Under the pieces are notes generated by a model, which did no database searches, was not told the DNA's origin, and was given only the letters and a program-made list of their open reading frames with translations. The position numbers and the translations under genes are program-made. This document shows, one piece after another, positions 46,596 through 60,700 of a stretch of DNA of 64,000 bases. Source of the DNA: Calamus simplicifolius. Lineage: Eukaryota > Streptophyta > Magnoliopsida > Arecales > Arecaceae. Where the stretch lies: positions 62,001 through 126,000 of the forward strand of contig UESW01001507.1 in NCBI GenBank assembly GCA_900491605.1. Reading direction: 5' to 3'. Numbering within the stretch: the stretch's first letter is position 1; every line of letters begins with the position of its first letter.

Positions 46596-48222
46596 TATCC
46601 TTCTTTTGTCTTGATTCACTAGTTCTCAAAATTATATATTACACTGGTTCTTTAAAATTATACCAATTCTTTGACCTTGATGGCTGAAAAAACTTCATTA
46701 TTATTCTTAAAGAAATGTTTAATATATAAAATAATTCTCATAGTTTTATTATCATAAAATTACATGTTTTGATCTGGTCAGTCAAGGAGACTTGGTATTC
46801 ATAGAAATTTCTTACCAAAAAACAAAGGCAACACCCTTTTGTCCAGTTGAATCATTCTTTCACAAAAGAAGGTGGTTTCAGGTTTGATGTGGTCAACGGA
46901 TATCTGCGAGCATGAATCTCTCTACTTTGAGAACCATAGGGAAGAATAACAAGTGAAAACAAAATTTCAACTTTGGTTGGAGGAAATCCAAGCCCTCTGG
47001 ACCGCCCAATCGATATGGCGAATTGTAAATAATGTATATTATTCCACCCTCTGCGCGTTCTTTCCACTCTGGATTCCTTTGGGAGGTACTGCAAAAAAGT
47101 CAAAAGGCTTCTAAGGGCAATACAAGCCGTGTTCTTGGAAGTACCTCGCTTGAATTGTTGCCGGGAAATTAAGCTAGTTGATGGGAAATCTATGATCCAA
47201 AAACTGCAGTGCTCTGCACGCCTGGCATCACTCCAAATATTCCCTTCCATCCTTCCCTTCCGATACCCATAATTTTGGTTGAAGTTTGCGTGTCAAATTT
47301 GGCAACTACAAATGGTTTTCTTGCCTTCATTGTAGAGCATGACTTGGGCTCATGAAACTTGAGTTTTTCTCGATCCTAATTTAATTCTATTTGTAAAATA
47401 TCAATCCTAACTCTAATCCTAATCCTATTTGTAAAACCTTAATTCTAACCTTATTTTTAAAAATCGGATTCGAATTAAATTTCGGGTTGGAATTCGGGTT
47501 AAAAAAAATACTTTTTTCAAAGTAAATAAGCATCAAATTATGGATCGAAAAAATAAAATTTCTTGCTGAACGCAAAAACTGAACTTGGGGCTTTAACATT
47601 GTATTAAAAAAAATATTATATGAAACAAAGAAGAGGAGAAGGTGTCGTAAACAAAGAAGAGGAGGTAGAAAGTGAAACTAAATGTGCGGATGGTCCGTCT
47701 TTATGTTTGTCCTTTTTCTCATTTGCACCGACGGCCTTGCCCTCCTCCTCAAATTGGCCATTTCATCCAACCCGATTGGCGCCTTCAACGCCCCAAAAAA
47801 CCTGGTGCGATAAGCTACCCCATTCGGATAACCCTCGGATTCGGTTATCTCGGGTTCGGATTACGGTCAACTTAATCCGATCAATTGCAAATCGGACTGA
47901 ATTAAACCAGGTCTTTCGGGTTCAGTTGGGCAAACATGAGTTTAAACACTGTTGTAAATCGGTTCGATGGGCCGATTCAATTGAACCCGATCCAAGTTGC
48001 ACCCCTAGTTGTACGTTATATATCTTTATAAATTTAATTTTTATCAATTATTACTTTTAAATATTAAACATTACATATAATTCTTAAATCTATTATTTGC
48101 ACATATATCCTAATAATTATTATTTTACATATATATACTTAATTTAATAAAGATAAAACATGCAAAAATAATAATAATTTATAAAAACATACATGTAGGT
48201 ACTAAATTCATGGCATCATAAA

Positions 48223-48276
<54 letters not shown>

Positions 48277-48927
48277 GATTTAAAGATCATAAGGTAGGAA
48301 GAATGCTGACGTTTGATAGCACCTTATATTAAATAAAATGTCAACAGTGACTGTCCTTTCTTTAAGAATTGCAATGTCAAGTCGATTTTGGCATTAGTTA
48401 TTACCCCACATTTCACGATATTATATTCTTAAAAAAGAATTATGATATTGTTTGGTGCACCATTATCTATATCGGACGCAGTGTTTATTCATGCATAAAT
48501 CTGCTATGCAAAACTCATGAAGAAGCTTTATGTTATATAATTATATTTAGATGAATCAATGCGTCAGCTAATAATAATATTTATATGAATCGAAGCAGTA
48601 TAAGAATTATATTATTTATGGAATAGGTCATCATAAGACCCATGGCCCCTTCATAATACGACGCATTCCGGCTTGTCTTTTTCCACTTTTCTTATTTTTT
48701 ATTTTTCTTTTTTCCTTCCCTTCCTTTTTCAACTCTCTCAAGGTCAAGCTCTGAAACGAAGGCATGAGACTTTTGAGCAGAGATCCAAGGGAAAAAGATG
48801 GATCTGCCCCAAGAGATTAGGTGAAGTAAAGCAGCTTCAATGCAATCAACGCCGGAGTAGGCTTGAATTCATATTTAAAGCGGGTCGCCACGAGTCTGTC
48901 TGTTTGAATGGAGAAAAAAAAAAAAAG

Positions 48928-48977
<50 letters not shown>

Positions 48978-49370
48978 GTAGAAAAAATAAAAAAAAATTA
49001 ATAATTTATAATGATAATAATTCTTATTATAAATAATTAAAAAATATATTATTTTTTTTTGAAGGATCGAACGAAAAATAAAAAATTAAAGAGCGTTATG
49101 AGTTTTCTTTCGAAATCTCTTCAATTTCAAAAAAAATTTAATGAGATTCATCACTTTTTTTTTTATTTTTTTCTACTTTTTTTATTTAAATAAAATAAAT
49201 TTTATTTTATTTTTTTATTTAATTTTTACTTTTCTTTTCGTCAAAGCACAGGCTGAGATATGGATGCATTTTCTAGCTTCATAATCTCATCTGATGTCAT
49301 CATGATGAGTCCCCGTTAAAAAGAAGCCAATTTTTTGGGCCACAAGCATGGCTTATAAATTATAATAACA
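46596..49370. other. Intergenic, microsatellites, no recognised gene
   Basis: A 132-codon minus-strand frame at 47,250-46,852 and a 146-codon plus frame at 47,620 have no recognisable domains. (AT)n tracts lie at 48,225-48,273 and 48,944-48,970 with a long A-run before the second. A possible hAT right end (GTTGCACCCCTA) at ~48,005 has no partner. Confidence 0.45.
48225..48273. repeat. (AT)n microsatellite
   Basis: About 24 AT units. Confidence 0.98.
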
Positions 49371-49371
49371 G

Positions 49372-49605
49372 TTCTGCGGGATGTTGATCTATGTTTGAAA
49401 TGTTGATTATGTTAGATTCATTATTTATCATGAGACCAACTCGTGGGACTGGATGGCTGCCTTTGCTGCTCAGCATATGGATCCATGATTTGGAAGCCAG
49501 TGACCCTTGTTCTATCCTTTTGCAGCGATCTTATTTTTGATATATCCGAGCTGACTCATTCAAGAATTGTATGATCGCTCGTTTTGTAAAAAAAAAAAAA
49601 AAAAA
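49372..49605 (+). mobile_element. Second LINE 3' end with poly(A)
   Basis: CTGCGGGATGTTGA, CCAACTCGTGGGACTGGATG and GCTGCTCAGCATATGGATCC parallel the first LINE (CTGCGGGAGGTTGA, CCAATTCGGCAGCGGACTGG). It reads TNSWDWMAAFAAQHMDP-like residues and ends TATGATCGCTCG plus an 18-bp A-run. It is the same family as 45,956-46,586. Confidence 0.75.
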
Positions 49606-51062
49606 TTTATCTCTCCATGTAAAGAACTTGGTCCTCGTACTTCTGCTCTTTTTTATTATTATTATTTTTTAACTTTTAATTATCACAGTTTAATTTTATT
49701 TTTTTTATTTTTAATTTATGGGATCCATGGCCTTTGGCTGTATTTCTATGGCAACAAAAAAAAAAAAAAAAAATCATATAACAAAGCATATTCTTCTTAG
49801 GTAACATCGCTTGAGACTTGAGAAGGGTGGAAGAAAGCGAGAAGCCACCAACCAACCAATTAAAAGCACATCAATCAATGCGCCCAGGTAACTCCGGCGA
49901 GTTTGTGGAGGGTAGAGACCGCCGTTGAGAGATTCAGCAGCTGGGAAGGGAGGCGACAAGGACGTCCATTTTATTTGCATCACATCCCTCGCAATTGCCG
50001 CCGTTGGTGTAGTTGTCGGCATTTGGTGTGGTCCTGCTCTCTCTCTCTCTCTCTAGTCAATGGCTTTGATAAGGTCCAGAACCGCTTTTGCTCGTCGCTT
50101 ACAATAGCGTCCAAATGATGGTTGGAAGGAAGGAGTCTTGCCACCCATTTTTTCTTGCTCATGAAATGTTGACATAATTGGTGCACTGTAACCATCATCA
50201 AGGGACATCGACCTTTAACATTTCAGGGAAAAAAAAATGAAAGGAAAATTGATGAACGAACAAGAATGGCAATTTCATCCCGGCTGGCTAACAGGATGAA
50301 CGAGGTCCATATTTGTTAAAGATAAGGTATAAATGAAAATAAATATATGTTTTACTTATAATTATTAGAATTGGATCGAATCGATTGGTTCGATCAATTA
50401 AACTGAAACCCGAAGGTTAATCTGGTTTTATTCTAACAAAAAAATTAGATGTAATCCAAAATAATTCAGTTAATCCATCTTATTCATCCGAATAAATCGA
50501 ATGAAATCATAAATTTTATTATGATGTTAATCTTAATTTTTATTAATAAATATATTTTTATATTAAAATAATTGATGATCTGATGGTTGAACCATTGAAC
50601 GGATCGATGTTCGGACTAGGTCCGACAACTATATTTTGCTTTGCTCAGCTCCTTCGCCCTTTTCTGTGCCACTTTATTCCTTTGTATTGATCCCCAAATA
50701 ATATTTTTATATATTTTATATTTAAAATTATTACTATAATTTTTACTTTATATATATATTGTTAAGAGTGGGGATGGAGCGACGTGGGGGGCAGGGCGAT
50801 CATATATTTTGTGCGGAGATGAGGGATGTGGGATGGTGATGGGGGCAAAAACAAAAATTTTTTTTTAAAAAAATAGAGATAAAATTAAAAAAAAACTATT
50901 TATAAGGATGAGATTAGAATAAAAATTAAATTTTAATGGAAACGAAAATGAGTTCTTAGGTACTCGGTCCTACCTTGCTGCTATCTTTAGGTACATAACA
51001 CACAACCACTAGCAAACATGGATGGGACCTACATTAAATGTAAAGCATGTGTGTCTTAGAAA

Positions 51063-51109
<47 letters not shown>

Positions 51110-51233
51110 TGCGGATCTCCTTTTAGCCAAATGGAATTAAACCGTTGAAGATTTTCTATGAGTATATAATTTTTAACCGTCTAAAGTAAATTAAAAATTA
51201 AACTACTAGAATTTCATAAGTCATATCTTTAAC
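49606..51233. other. Intergenic; unrecognised GC-richer patch and AT repeat
   Basis: 49,800-50,110 is GC-richer and could be an exon or relic (one frame gives a hydrophobic run ITSLAIAAVGVVVGIWCGPA), but stops precede it and I recognise nothing. A CT run lies at 50,036-50,054. 50,760-50,960 is a G-rich block followed by an A-rich one. An (AT)n tract lies at 51,066-51,105. Confidence 0.4.
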
Positions 51234-52427
51234 CAGAGATGGCAAATTTCTGACCTGACTTGTAATCATGACATTAATCCATTTGAAAAAAAAAAGATTT
51301 TTTTTTTTGACTCAAATCCAAATGATCCAAAAACTTTCGATCGGATCAAATCAGGTTACAGATGATCTGAAGTGACTAAAAATTATATTTGCTAAAAAAA
51401 CATAATTTCTAATCACCATTTATGACTAATTATTTAAATACAAGAATAAAATATATTTTAAATATATTTTAAAATTTTATTTAAATGGCATCATATAATT
51501 TTAATGATAGAAGTAACTTCAATTAAAGATAAAATAAAAAAAAATCGATTATATGATTTGAATATATACAACGTAAACCTTTATATGCTCTTGTTAAAAA
51601 GAGTGAGTACATGATAATGATAGAAATACAGATAAGCCTAAATTAATATAAAAAAATAATTAAAAAATATAACTATTTATAATTTGAGTATCGATTTATT
51701 CTTGAATAGAGCATAGTAAAGAAAGTGGATTCATTTAGTCGACCCTATGTAGTTAAGAAAAGGCTTAGATGAGTTGAGTATATAATTTTATAAATTATCA
51801 ATTAATTATATATAATTAATATTTTATTTTATATATATAATAATTAATGCTAATCAAACTCAACAAATAATAGAATTATAAGAGCATTTTTTTGTTAATA
51901 TTATTGAAGGATTAACATTAATAGCTTCAAACATCTTTGAAAGGAAGATAGAAGGGTAGAATTATGCACAACTTACTTCTTTTCTGTTTTTGATATTAAA
52001 GATATTCCAACAATTGCTTATTTTATTTTGCAATCTTATTGATGATTGACATTAATATTTGTTTATGTTAAAACTACATTGTTATAAACCATTGCTTAAT
52101 TATATTATCTTAATATTTTATAATTTTATAACTATTTTTATTAATATTTCATCATGTTGTCATTTTATATCTAACTACTCTTGTATTTTAGAGTAATAAC
52201 AGGTAAAAGTAATAAAAAGAATAGAATTGATTAGTGATAAATCATTTAAAAAGAACAAGAAAAAGGAAGTATGTTTTAAATTCTTAAAAAATAAAAAACA
52301 CTGAGCCTATCCCAATTGACTTATGGATTGGTCCTAATTTAATTATTTAGGACTAGAATTTCTCTTTAATGCCAAAAAAAAAAAACTCAACCTAAAATAA
52401 CCTAATCTGACCCAATCGCGACCTCTA
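51234..52427. mobile_element. Non-autonomous hAT-like element (~1.2 kb)
   Basis: The left end CAGAGATGGCAAATT and the complement of the right end (TAGAGGTCGCGATTGG) form short hAT-type inverted repeats. The flanks are TCTTTAAC (51,226-51,233) and TCTCTAAC (52,428-52,435), 7 of 8 identical, as expected for an aged 8-bp duplication. The interior is AT-rich and non-coding. Confidence 0.5.
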
Positions 52428-52435
52428 TCTCTAAC

Positions 52436-55400
52436 CCACAAGTGACACCAATCTAGGAGATAGGTAGCTAAGACAGCCTTTATATTTTTTTTAAGCTGTT
52501 TTATATTACAGATTAATCCAAAATTTTATTAAAGCGCAACTTACACAAAGACCATTATTAACGTTCCAAACTCTAAACGGGCAAAAAAAATTAAGCTACC
52601 CGACATTTTTTTTTTTTTTTTTTTTTGAGCGCAGAGCAGATCATGCTCGCAAAAGAATAACAACCTGGATGAAGAATATGTTAAATTCCATGGGATGAAG
52701 TTATTTCGATATATTTATAAAACAGAAGGCCTTGCTGTCTCATCCGTCAAATAGACCGGCCCTACCTTTATTCCTTTATTTTCTTGTTGTTTATTTCTTT
52801 CTATTTTTTTTTTTTTCGTTTTAATTTTTTTTCATTTCTTTTTTTCTTATTTCAAACGTGGCTTCTTGTAAGTAACGGGACAACTAAAGCGTTCTCATTA
52901 CTCCTTCTACTAGCACCTAAAATTTAATCTAAATAACTAGTCAACCTACACGTACGGATTCAATTAAATAATAGCTTTTGAAAACTCATCATAGGAGTCT
53001 TAATGAATAATCTTATCGACTAAAACCTCAAAATCTAGCATCAATTTATGGAGGGCTTAACAAGAAATGATAAGCTGGATCAACCACTCGAATGGATATA
53101 GATTGTCACCATCTAATCAAGGAGAGCAACGGGGGCGTCACTCCAAAGTCGCAAGCACCGGTTGTTCTTCTCAACTCTACATGCTTGTTCCACTCACAGG
53201 GAAATGCAACAGCCAAAAGTTTGGGGCCACAAGATAAGGTTTGTTTGGTTGAGCTTTAAAGTGGAAATAATTAATGAAATTAGACTTGAAGAGCTGAGAG
53301 AAGTCAATAAAAAACCACAAGTTGGTTTGAATATCAGGAATTTCAGTTCCATTGTGAGCTTTTGAACATTTTGTTTCTGACAGCATACAAAACTCGCTAC
53401 ATTTGGCATGAACAGCACTGCAGAGAAGAAAGCTGACATAACTTTGTACTACCAGTAGAAAAAGATTTCGCTTTCCCACGATCCAATGAAGCATGATCAA
53501 GGATTTGATCATATCTGCAATGCCACAGGAAATGATGAACATAATACAGAGACACACCTTTCAATTCCAAAATTTTTCTAGTCTTCTTTGTGAATGTGAT
53601 TTTCTTTTGATGCCATCAAATTGTTGCAAACCTGCATGCTATGCCATGTATGAGAAAAGCCGAAGAATCAACCTTATCATATACAGCCGGAATGATGCAC
53701 CAGACAAAAGAACAATTGGTTGGTCTGAATGCTAGATTGAAATTGTCATATTTCCAATCAAAATCTCTCCACTTGTCTGAACTTAAGTTCCAGGTCTTTC
53801 TATGTGTTTAAAGAAGAAAACAACAACATGAAATTGCATGAGGTCAACTTTGATCAACATGGAAATTCACATTACAAATTTATTTCTTTAACGCCTAAAT
53901 TGTAATTTAATGATCTACTGTTCTACGAAACTGTAAAAATAACCAATGTAATCATGGTGAGCTTGGCCAACTTAAAATCCTTAAATACTGTCTAGAATGC
54001 AAAACATAAACTACATAGCTCAATGGATCTTATTCTGTTGACATCTTCAAATCAAAACACAGTACCTAATATTATCAGATTTCTCCACACTTTTCATGGT
54101 CTTACACACCCTTTCTTTCAGCTCAAATATGATTATCTGAAACACATCTAAAATACCAACTACAATGTGTAAATCAGATCAGTATATAGCAACACCATGA
54201 ACTTAAAACTTCTAAAGCAAAAAAGCTAACCAAATGGGTCATACTCACCAATTCAGCCAGCCAACCACTAATTTGGTGCCTACAGAAACTTTCACATAAG
54301 TTTTCTGAAAGAGAGTTCAACAGCAGCTAAATTTCTCAATTACTCTGCAGGCTGATGACAGATTGTGAATAATGAGATTCCTCATAGAATCATTAGGCAA
54401 ACAGTACAAGATCAAGCAGTGAAGATTAGCAAATCCCATAATAACAAGTCTGTTTATTTGATGAAACTAGAAATTGCTAAACAGAAACTCCCAACTCCCA
54501 AAGGGCTGAGAAGTCATCCAGACTGGTGTCAAACTAGTTGCCATCTTATTGCATAATCTGCCAGTTCCCCTCCCCTACAACTAGGGACCAGACAGCACAG
54601 AAACCCCAGCCAAAGACTCTAGCTCTCCTTATACTGTTCTTTTGCCAGAATTTCTGGTCTCATCCAGAGGATTCCAAACTCACTTAAGTTCTTGGCCAGA
54701 TCCAGGAAGCAAAGTGAAATTAAGCCATAAATGAATACAATTTATAACTTTCTGCGATCAAAACAAAGTCCCTACTTCAGGAGATCATTCTAAATCAAAA
54801 TTTTGCTCGAATACTAGCAAAGTGAAGACCTGGATCTTTTAAGTGCCCTGAACCTTGTACCAAAGTCCTCTGCTGACAAGAAAGGCATGATAAACGATAC
54901 AAAGAAGTCCCCACAGCCTCCCTTCACATGCACATGCTACAATGTTCTACCAGACCGAATCAGTTATATGTTGTTGATGTCCTGAACATCATGCTAAGAT
55001 CCATTGTACTCCTCATAAGGAGCCAAAGTAGTATTGTAAGATAAATTCATCTAGTAATAAAACTAGTCAAACAAAATAGGCCAAACTTTAAGCCCCCAGC
55101 TGTAAATTGAAGTAGCATATCAAGTTCAAGATAGAATGCAAATTATGAAATCAGCCTTCCAGAATTTAGTTTCCATGAAGGCAACAAAGACAAAACTTGA
55201 TGAGCAAAAAAATTTATCAACTTTCTAATAATTGTTTACATCAAATCATACATCTACTATTTCAGAATATTTTACTTAATTTAGCTAGACTGACATATAA
55301 TGACCGTATCTTCTAGAAAGACAAACAAGAAGAGTAATTTCAGAAGAAAAAGGGGTGAAAAGATAACAGCAGGATGAAATAATAAATTTATTCACAAGGT

Positions 55401-57068
55401 CTGAGCAGGCATTGATCATCCATTTATGTCACTTCTCAGCTCGTTCAAATTTCCTTAAATCATTACCTGGTATCCTTTCAAGCCGATATTTCATGAATGG
55501 TAATTGGATCCAACAGAACACTGAGTGCCTCTGGATCATTATAATTCAAAAACATTCACCAAAGATGTGTCTAAGGAGTTGCTCATTATCAGCATCTGTA
55601 GGTCTAGTGCAACTGTGCTAGGATTTCATATCTCCAGCTAACTCATTTTCCATCTACAGCAATGAAAGGTGAACTAAAATAAACTCTCAACCTTTTTTGG
55701 CATGGTCAAACCTTTGCAATTCCTACTTAGATATTAGAAACAATTGTTGACAAGCCAATTGTGTCACATTGTCTAAAGAAAGTGCCCTGCTATTGCTTGT
55801 ACTAAGAATCAAGTATGGAGCAAAAAAAGATATAGGACATGACAGAAACAGATAAAAACCAAATCAAGTGTTCAAATATGATATTCAGATATGTAATCAC
55901 AATTCTTTGCCAAACTAGAGAAGTGGCAGGGACCGGAGTTTAAAGCAGTGATGTTGATGTCCTGTCTTGTAGAAAAGGACTTCGAACAGCTTTATTAAAT
56001 TGATGCAGATGAAATCCCATTTACTGATTTACGGTTCGAGGGCTAATAAATAGATGGGAGCTTTGCATGTTATTAGCAACAAAATTTACAGATTGGTGCA
56101 AAATTGTTCAGATATGTCGTTTGATTTAAATTGAATTAACAAGGTTAAGTAAAACCCATTTAAGATCACAAGATATTGATAGATTGAAGACAAGGAATTT
56201 AACATTACATAGGACTTGGAAGGACTTCAGTAAGGAAAAAATGAAAATGCTGACTGACATAGCTTGGAGCAATAATTGCCACCACCAAGCACTGAAACTC
56301 TTCACTCCAAGGATTAACATAAGGCATCACCAGGGGAAAAGGAAAGTATTGTCACCAGCATACCATTCTTCTCCTGTCCTCAGACCATGTTTGGCTCTTA
56401 GGCATTTCCTTACAAAGGCCTATCTATGTGGATTTGCAAAATTTTAGTTTGCATCCCCAGTTTTCATTTTGGATCAGGTCCAGTTTAGAAGGAACAAGCC
56501 CTAAGCCCATAGCTAAGCATGAGTCTCAAATTTTTCAGGGAATGCACTTTAAGAACGAGCAATGGGCACATGTCACGGTTATCCAATAAATTACATCTGG
56601 TCCCCAATTGACCCTTTGTAGTATGCTTTCTTGCACTTTATAATCAAAGGAAGGATGTATTCCAGCAGGTGACATGGAAATTTCTCTCCATCATTTCTAC
56701 TAGATCACAATTTTCTTTCTGCAGCATCGCTTCCACAGAAAAATTTCCTTCTGGTACACTGTAGTACCTTGAAAATTGCTGGAATTGATGCTGGTATATT
56801 AGAACAAAGACACCATGCTCCATGTTCTAGATGGAACTAGTGTTAAAAAAAACAAGCCATAACATGAAAAAACAATGGTTTTATTTCTTATTGTTTTAAT
56901 TCTTTGAAAGCCCATAATCCAACATCTCTAGAGTAATTAAGATTTAATGTGCACTGACATTTACTAGGTGAAATAAATAAAATGCAAGTGCAATTTTTTT
57001 CTTTTATGTTTAATTGGTTTGTGGGTTTGAGCACAAGCTTTCTTCTTAAATCCATAATTGCAAGTTTG
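52436..57068. other. 4.6-kb stretch without recognised gene
   Basis: Poly-T/pyrimidine runs at 52,605-52,626 and 52,800-52,850. From 53,160 the sequence looks low-copy, with only short frames (longest 126 codons, minus, 53,557-53,177) lacking domains. No transposon signature was seen. It could contain introns of an unannotated or non-coding transcript. Confidence 0.4.
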
Positions 57069-57777
57069 AGTGTAGTTTGGCATCATTTTCATTTTTCTAT
57101 TTTCAGAAATAGAAAAACAGTTTTATATTTTTATTTTTCTATTTTTAAAATATAAATATGTTTTGTATAGACAATTATCTTTAGAAATATAAATATGATG
57201 GTGGTAGTGGAGGTGATAGCAATAGCAACAGAGGCAGTGGAGACAACAAAGATGTTAGTGGCAATTACAGCAACGGTATGGCAAAGGTGGCAACAATGGT
57301 AGTGGCAGTTATAGTAGTGACGGCATTGGTGATATGGTGGAAGTAAGGATGATGGTGGTAGTGTTGTGGTGGAGGTAGTGGCATCAATGGTGATCATGAG
57401 GGTGTTGGCTATGTGATAGAAGTGACAACAATAGCTACAATGACAATAGTAATAGCAAGTGATATGGAAGAGGCAATAATGATGATAGTGGTAGTATTGC
57501 AAACGTGCGACAATGGTGGGGGTGGGGGTGGTGGCGGTGGTAGTGGTATGACAAAAGTCCAACGGTGGTAGAAGTGGTGGCTGCGGCGACAACAATAGAG
57601 GCAACAACTATAATGATGGCAGAGGTGGTGATAGAGGTGGTAATAGACCAATATGTCTAGAAATAATGAAATGATTTTTGAAAATAAAAAATAATAATAG
57701 CAGCACCAAACTTGTCTTGATTCATATGATTTTTTAAAAAAATAGAAAAAAGAATAAAAATAATGCCAAGCAAGCCC
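57069..57777. mobile_element. TIR element filled with a GGT-rich degenerate repeat
   Basis: The left TTTGGCATCATTTTCATTTT followed by TCTATTTTC pairs with the complement of the right end (CTTGGCATTATTTTTATTCT then TTTTCTATTTTT). Between them 57,185-57,650 is a strongly strand-asymmetric repeat of GTGGTAG/GGTGATAG/AGCAACA words with almost no C on the + strand. The minus-strand frames it opens are His/Tyr/Thr/Pro-rich repeat translation. Confidence 0.6.
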
Positions 57778-60700
57778 TAATGTTCCTTTATTTTCTCATC
57801 CCTAGCATTCATTTATATCAACAATAGATTACCATAGTCAGTATCGTTTTATGGATAATTCATTACGTCAGAAAGGGTCTGAAGCTACAATGACCATATC
57901 TGGTTTCATAGATGTGAAAGGAATGATTTCCCAAAACATTTAATTTGCGATTCTGAATGAACCAGCTGTGGTGAATAAGATGAATTTGAAAGTTGTACTT
58001 AAACACTAGACAGCTATGAATATTGTAAGCCACAATATCAGCCAATAGATTTCAGATGTTTGTGAGAGTAAATATTATGGAAGATATGAAATGATAATAA
58101 ACTTGAAAGAACAACACATGAGCTAACGTATGTGTCTCTAATTCAAGGAACCCATAGTGCATTGATCTGCCTGTCGAGTGATTTCTGTTTTTTAAAGAAA
58201 TATATCCATAGAAGAAAGAAACCATCACCTGTTTGCAACTTAACAAAATCAGATTCCAATATATAAATCCTTCATGTTTTTTTCTTGTCCATGAAGCAAA
58301 AAAAATCAAGAGCAACAAGACCATGAACTCAGGGACCAACACTAAAAAGCTCTATTAAGCATATATGGAAAATTCGATCACAAAAATGTGACAGAACCAT
58401 GATAAGGATGACACAAAAACAATTTTTGACACAAGAAAGAGAAAAAAAAAGTACAAAGGAAAACTTTTACGCTAAGTAATTTTCCTGTCAGGCAGAATGC
58501 ATAGGAAAAACAAATGGGAATCAAGAACACAATAAAGCTTCTTCAAAGTAACAAGACATCCCAAAGTCCATCCATTCCATCATATACTGCAGGTAATCCC
58601 AGTTAACATAACCAGCTTTCTCCAATTAAATTACATATGATGTCATAGGATTTCTCATTTAATGTACAAGCAATGTGTTCATAACTAATCACAAAGCTGG
58701 GATTCTGGAAGATCTCTACTAAATTTTATGATACAACCTGTGGCTGATTTCTCGGATGTGACAATGTCGTCATGGCTGAGATTTAAAGGATCTTGGGAAG
58801 ATCTCAATACATGCGGCATATCAATATGTTACTTAACTACTACCTGGCTAAAGTTGACTAATGACAAATGTGTCCAGCCAAAGTTTAAAGAAAGCAGAGA
58901 CTGGCAGGAGCCTGATATTTTACGAGAGTGTTTATTGTTGATTATATTAAAAAAAATCCTCACATAGCTTTTAAAGTGAAACTCAAAAACACTTCTTTAA
59001 AAAAATCATGTTTCATTAATATCATGTTAGAAGTGCATATGAGAAGTCAAAATACATGCTTCTATTTTAGTGAGATTATTTTTCATTTTCCAAATATCTC
59101 ATCTATAAAAATGAGTAACATGATACATGATTATCAAACACCAACCATACCAAAAAAGTACTTTTTTTTAAAATTAAGAACTTGAATGAAAATTATTTTT
59201 AGACTGACTATTAAAAAACCAGAAGCAACACCAAACATGCTCTAAAAGAAGACCTCACCTATGTTACACAAACTTGGATATTGGTATGTGCCTAGGTGTC
59301 AACTCTACTTAATTTTTAACATATTCCTTTTGCAGATCCATACCTGAGTGTTACACCTCTCTTTTTCTAGGTATCAGGTGCAAGTTCATTTGGATAAACC
59401 AAAAGTTTCAGGTGAGGATTTATGAATTTTCCTAAACTGATAATGGGTTGGGATGGATTGGAAGCAGAGGCAAACATGGTTGTCGGCAAGTTTGTTGATC
59501 ATGAGTATTGTAATCATACGATCAAGTTGACTTCAAGTGCTATCAAAGGTAGTTGTATTGTTGATGAACTCACTACTGTATATTGTCAACATCATCCATG
59601 TTACAAGGAAAATAGATTGTTGATGTTAGTGGTATCACTTGGAAACAGAAACACAAAAACTCCCATTGGCAAACCGCAAATATTTGAAGAACTGGATGTA
59701 GATGGTCCCCATCTAGTTAACCTGCAATTGATATGCTTAATCAGCTCCCTATTAATGCTCACAAACTGATTAGACTGAATTTTCACAATAATCCATCCTC
59801 AATTTTTATATCATTTTCTTAGCCTGCTCTAAAAAGCTTGGAACTATGACTCCATATCGATCTTTGGTTCTCATTAATTAACAAGTTCGGTCTCGAATCT
59901 ATTTCTCTAAACATAACCTTTTTCAAATTCCAAGCTTGCCTAACAAATTTCAGCATTTTCACTGTTGTGCTCGCCATGTGATTCATCATTTCTAGTTTAT
60001 ATCATGTTTTGACAGTTCTTTGTTTGCACAAAGTTCTTTCAAATATTAAAGGTCATATTCCTAACCCTCTTCATTGTCCTTCAACTGGGTATGAACAGTC
60101 ACAAGTACAGCATTCGGGAACAATTCAGTTGGATATAATGATTCAGAATTTGGGAAAAATCCAAAAAAAAAAAAAAGTCAAAAGCTTGGCAGGAATTCAG
60201 ACAACAAAAAATTAGATATATATATATATATATATATATAAGCATTCTAAATAGCTACAATTATTTTCTTAAAAATAAGTGCAAGGGAGGAAAAAGTAAA
60301 AAAAGCCAGCAAAAAAAAAGCATCTCTAGAAATATTAATATGGTATCATTCATTTGTAACACAAAATTTGTAAATTAGTCAAAAGAATAATTTGTAAAAA
60401 ATCATAAATTTGTATATAATTTGAGAATAATCGGATAATTCTAGATTGATTTGTTTTTGGAGAATAATTCAGTCAAGAGAAAAACTAAAAATAATTTAAT
60501 GTTTTTTAATAATTTGCAGAATATTGCAAATCTGGGTATATTTTGGACGAGTTGATATCTATGTGCTCCTGTTGCAGTAGTGTATATTTCGTCCGAAGCA
60601 TTGCAAGGTCCTCATAAAAGTTTGTTCAAGATGCCCTCTTAATAACTAGAGGAGTGTCCATCAATTCAGGAATGCACTCTTGATCCTATTCACAAAAAAC

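Noticed and set aside
47398..47460. CCTAATCC-rich stretch as an interstitial telomere repeat
   Set aside because: It is not the plant TTTAGGG repeat and the spacing is irregular.
47985..48010. hAT-like right end GTTGCACCCCTA as a complete element
   Set aside because: No matching left end or 8-bp duplication was found upstream.
48673..48981. Possible SINE or processed gene before an A-run
   Set aside because: No recognisable polymerase III A and B boxes and no coding similarity; the A-run continues into (AT)n.
49423..49611. ATTTATC as a 7-bp target duplication of the second LINE
   Set aside because: LINE homology continues upstream of 49,423 (CTGCGGGATGTTGA), so the left copy is internal and the match is chance.
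49774..50118. GC-richer segment as a gene exon
   Set aside because: Three overlapping frames, none with a recognisable domain; stops precede the hydrophobic frame.
57131..57651. 158- and 80-codon minus-strand frames rich in Pro, His, Tyr and Thr
   Set aside because: Translation of the strand-asymmetric GGT-rich repeat; no domain.
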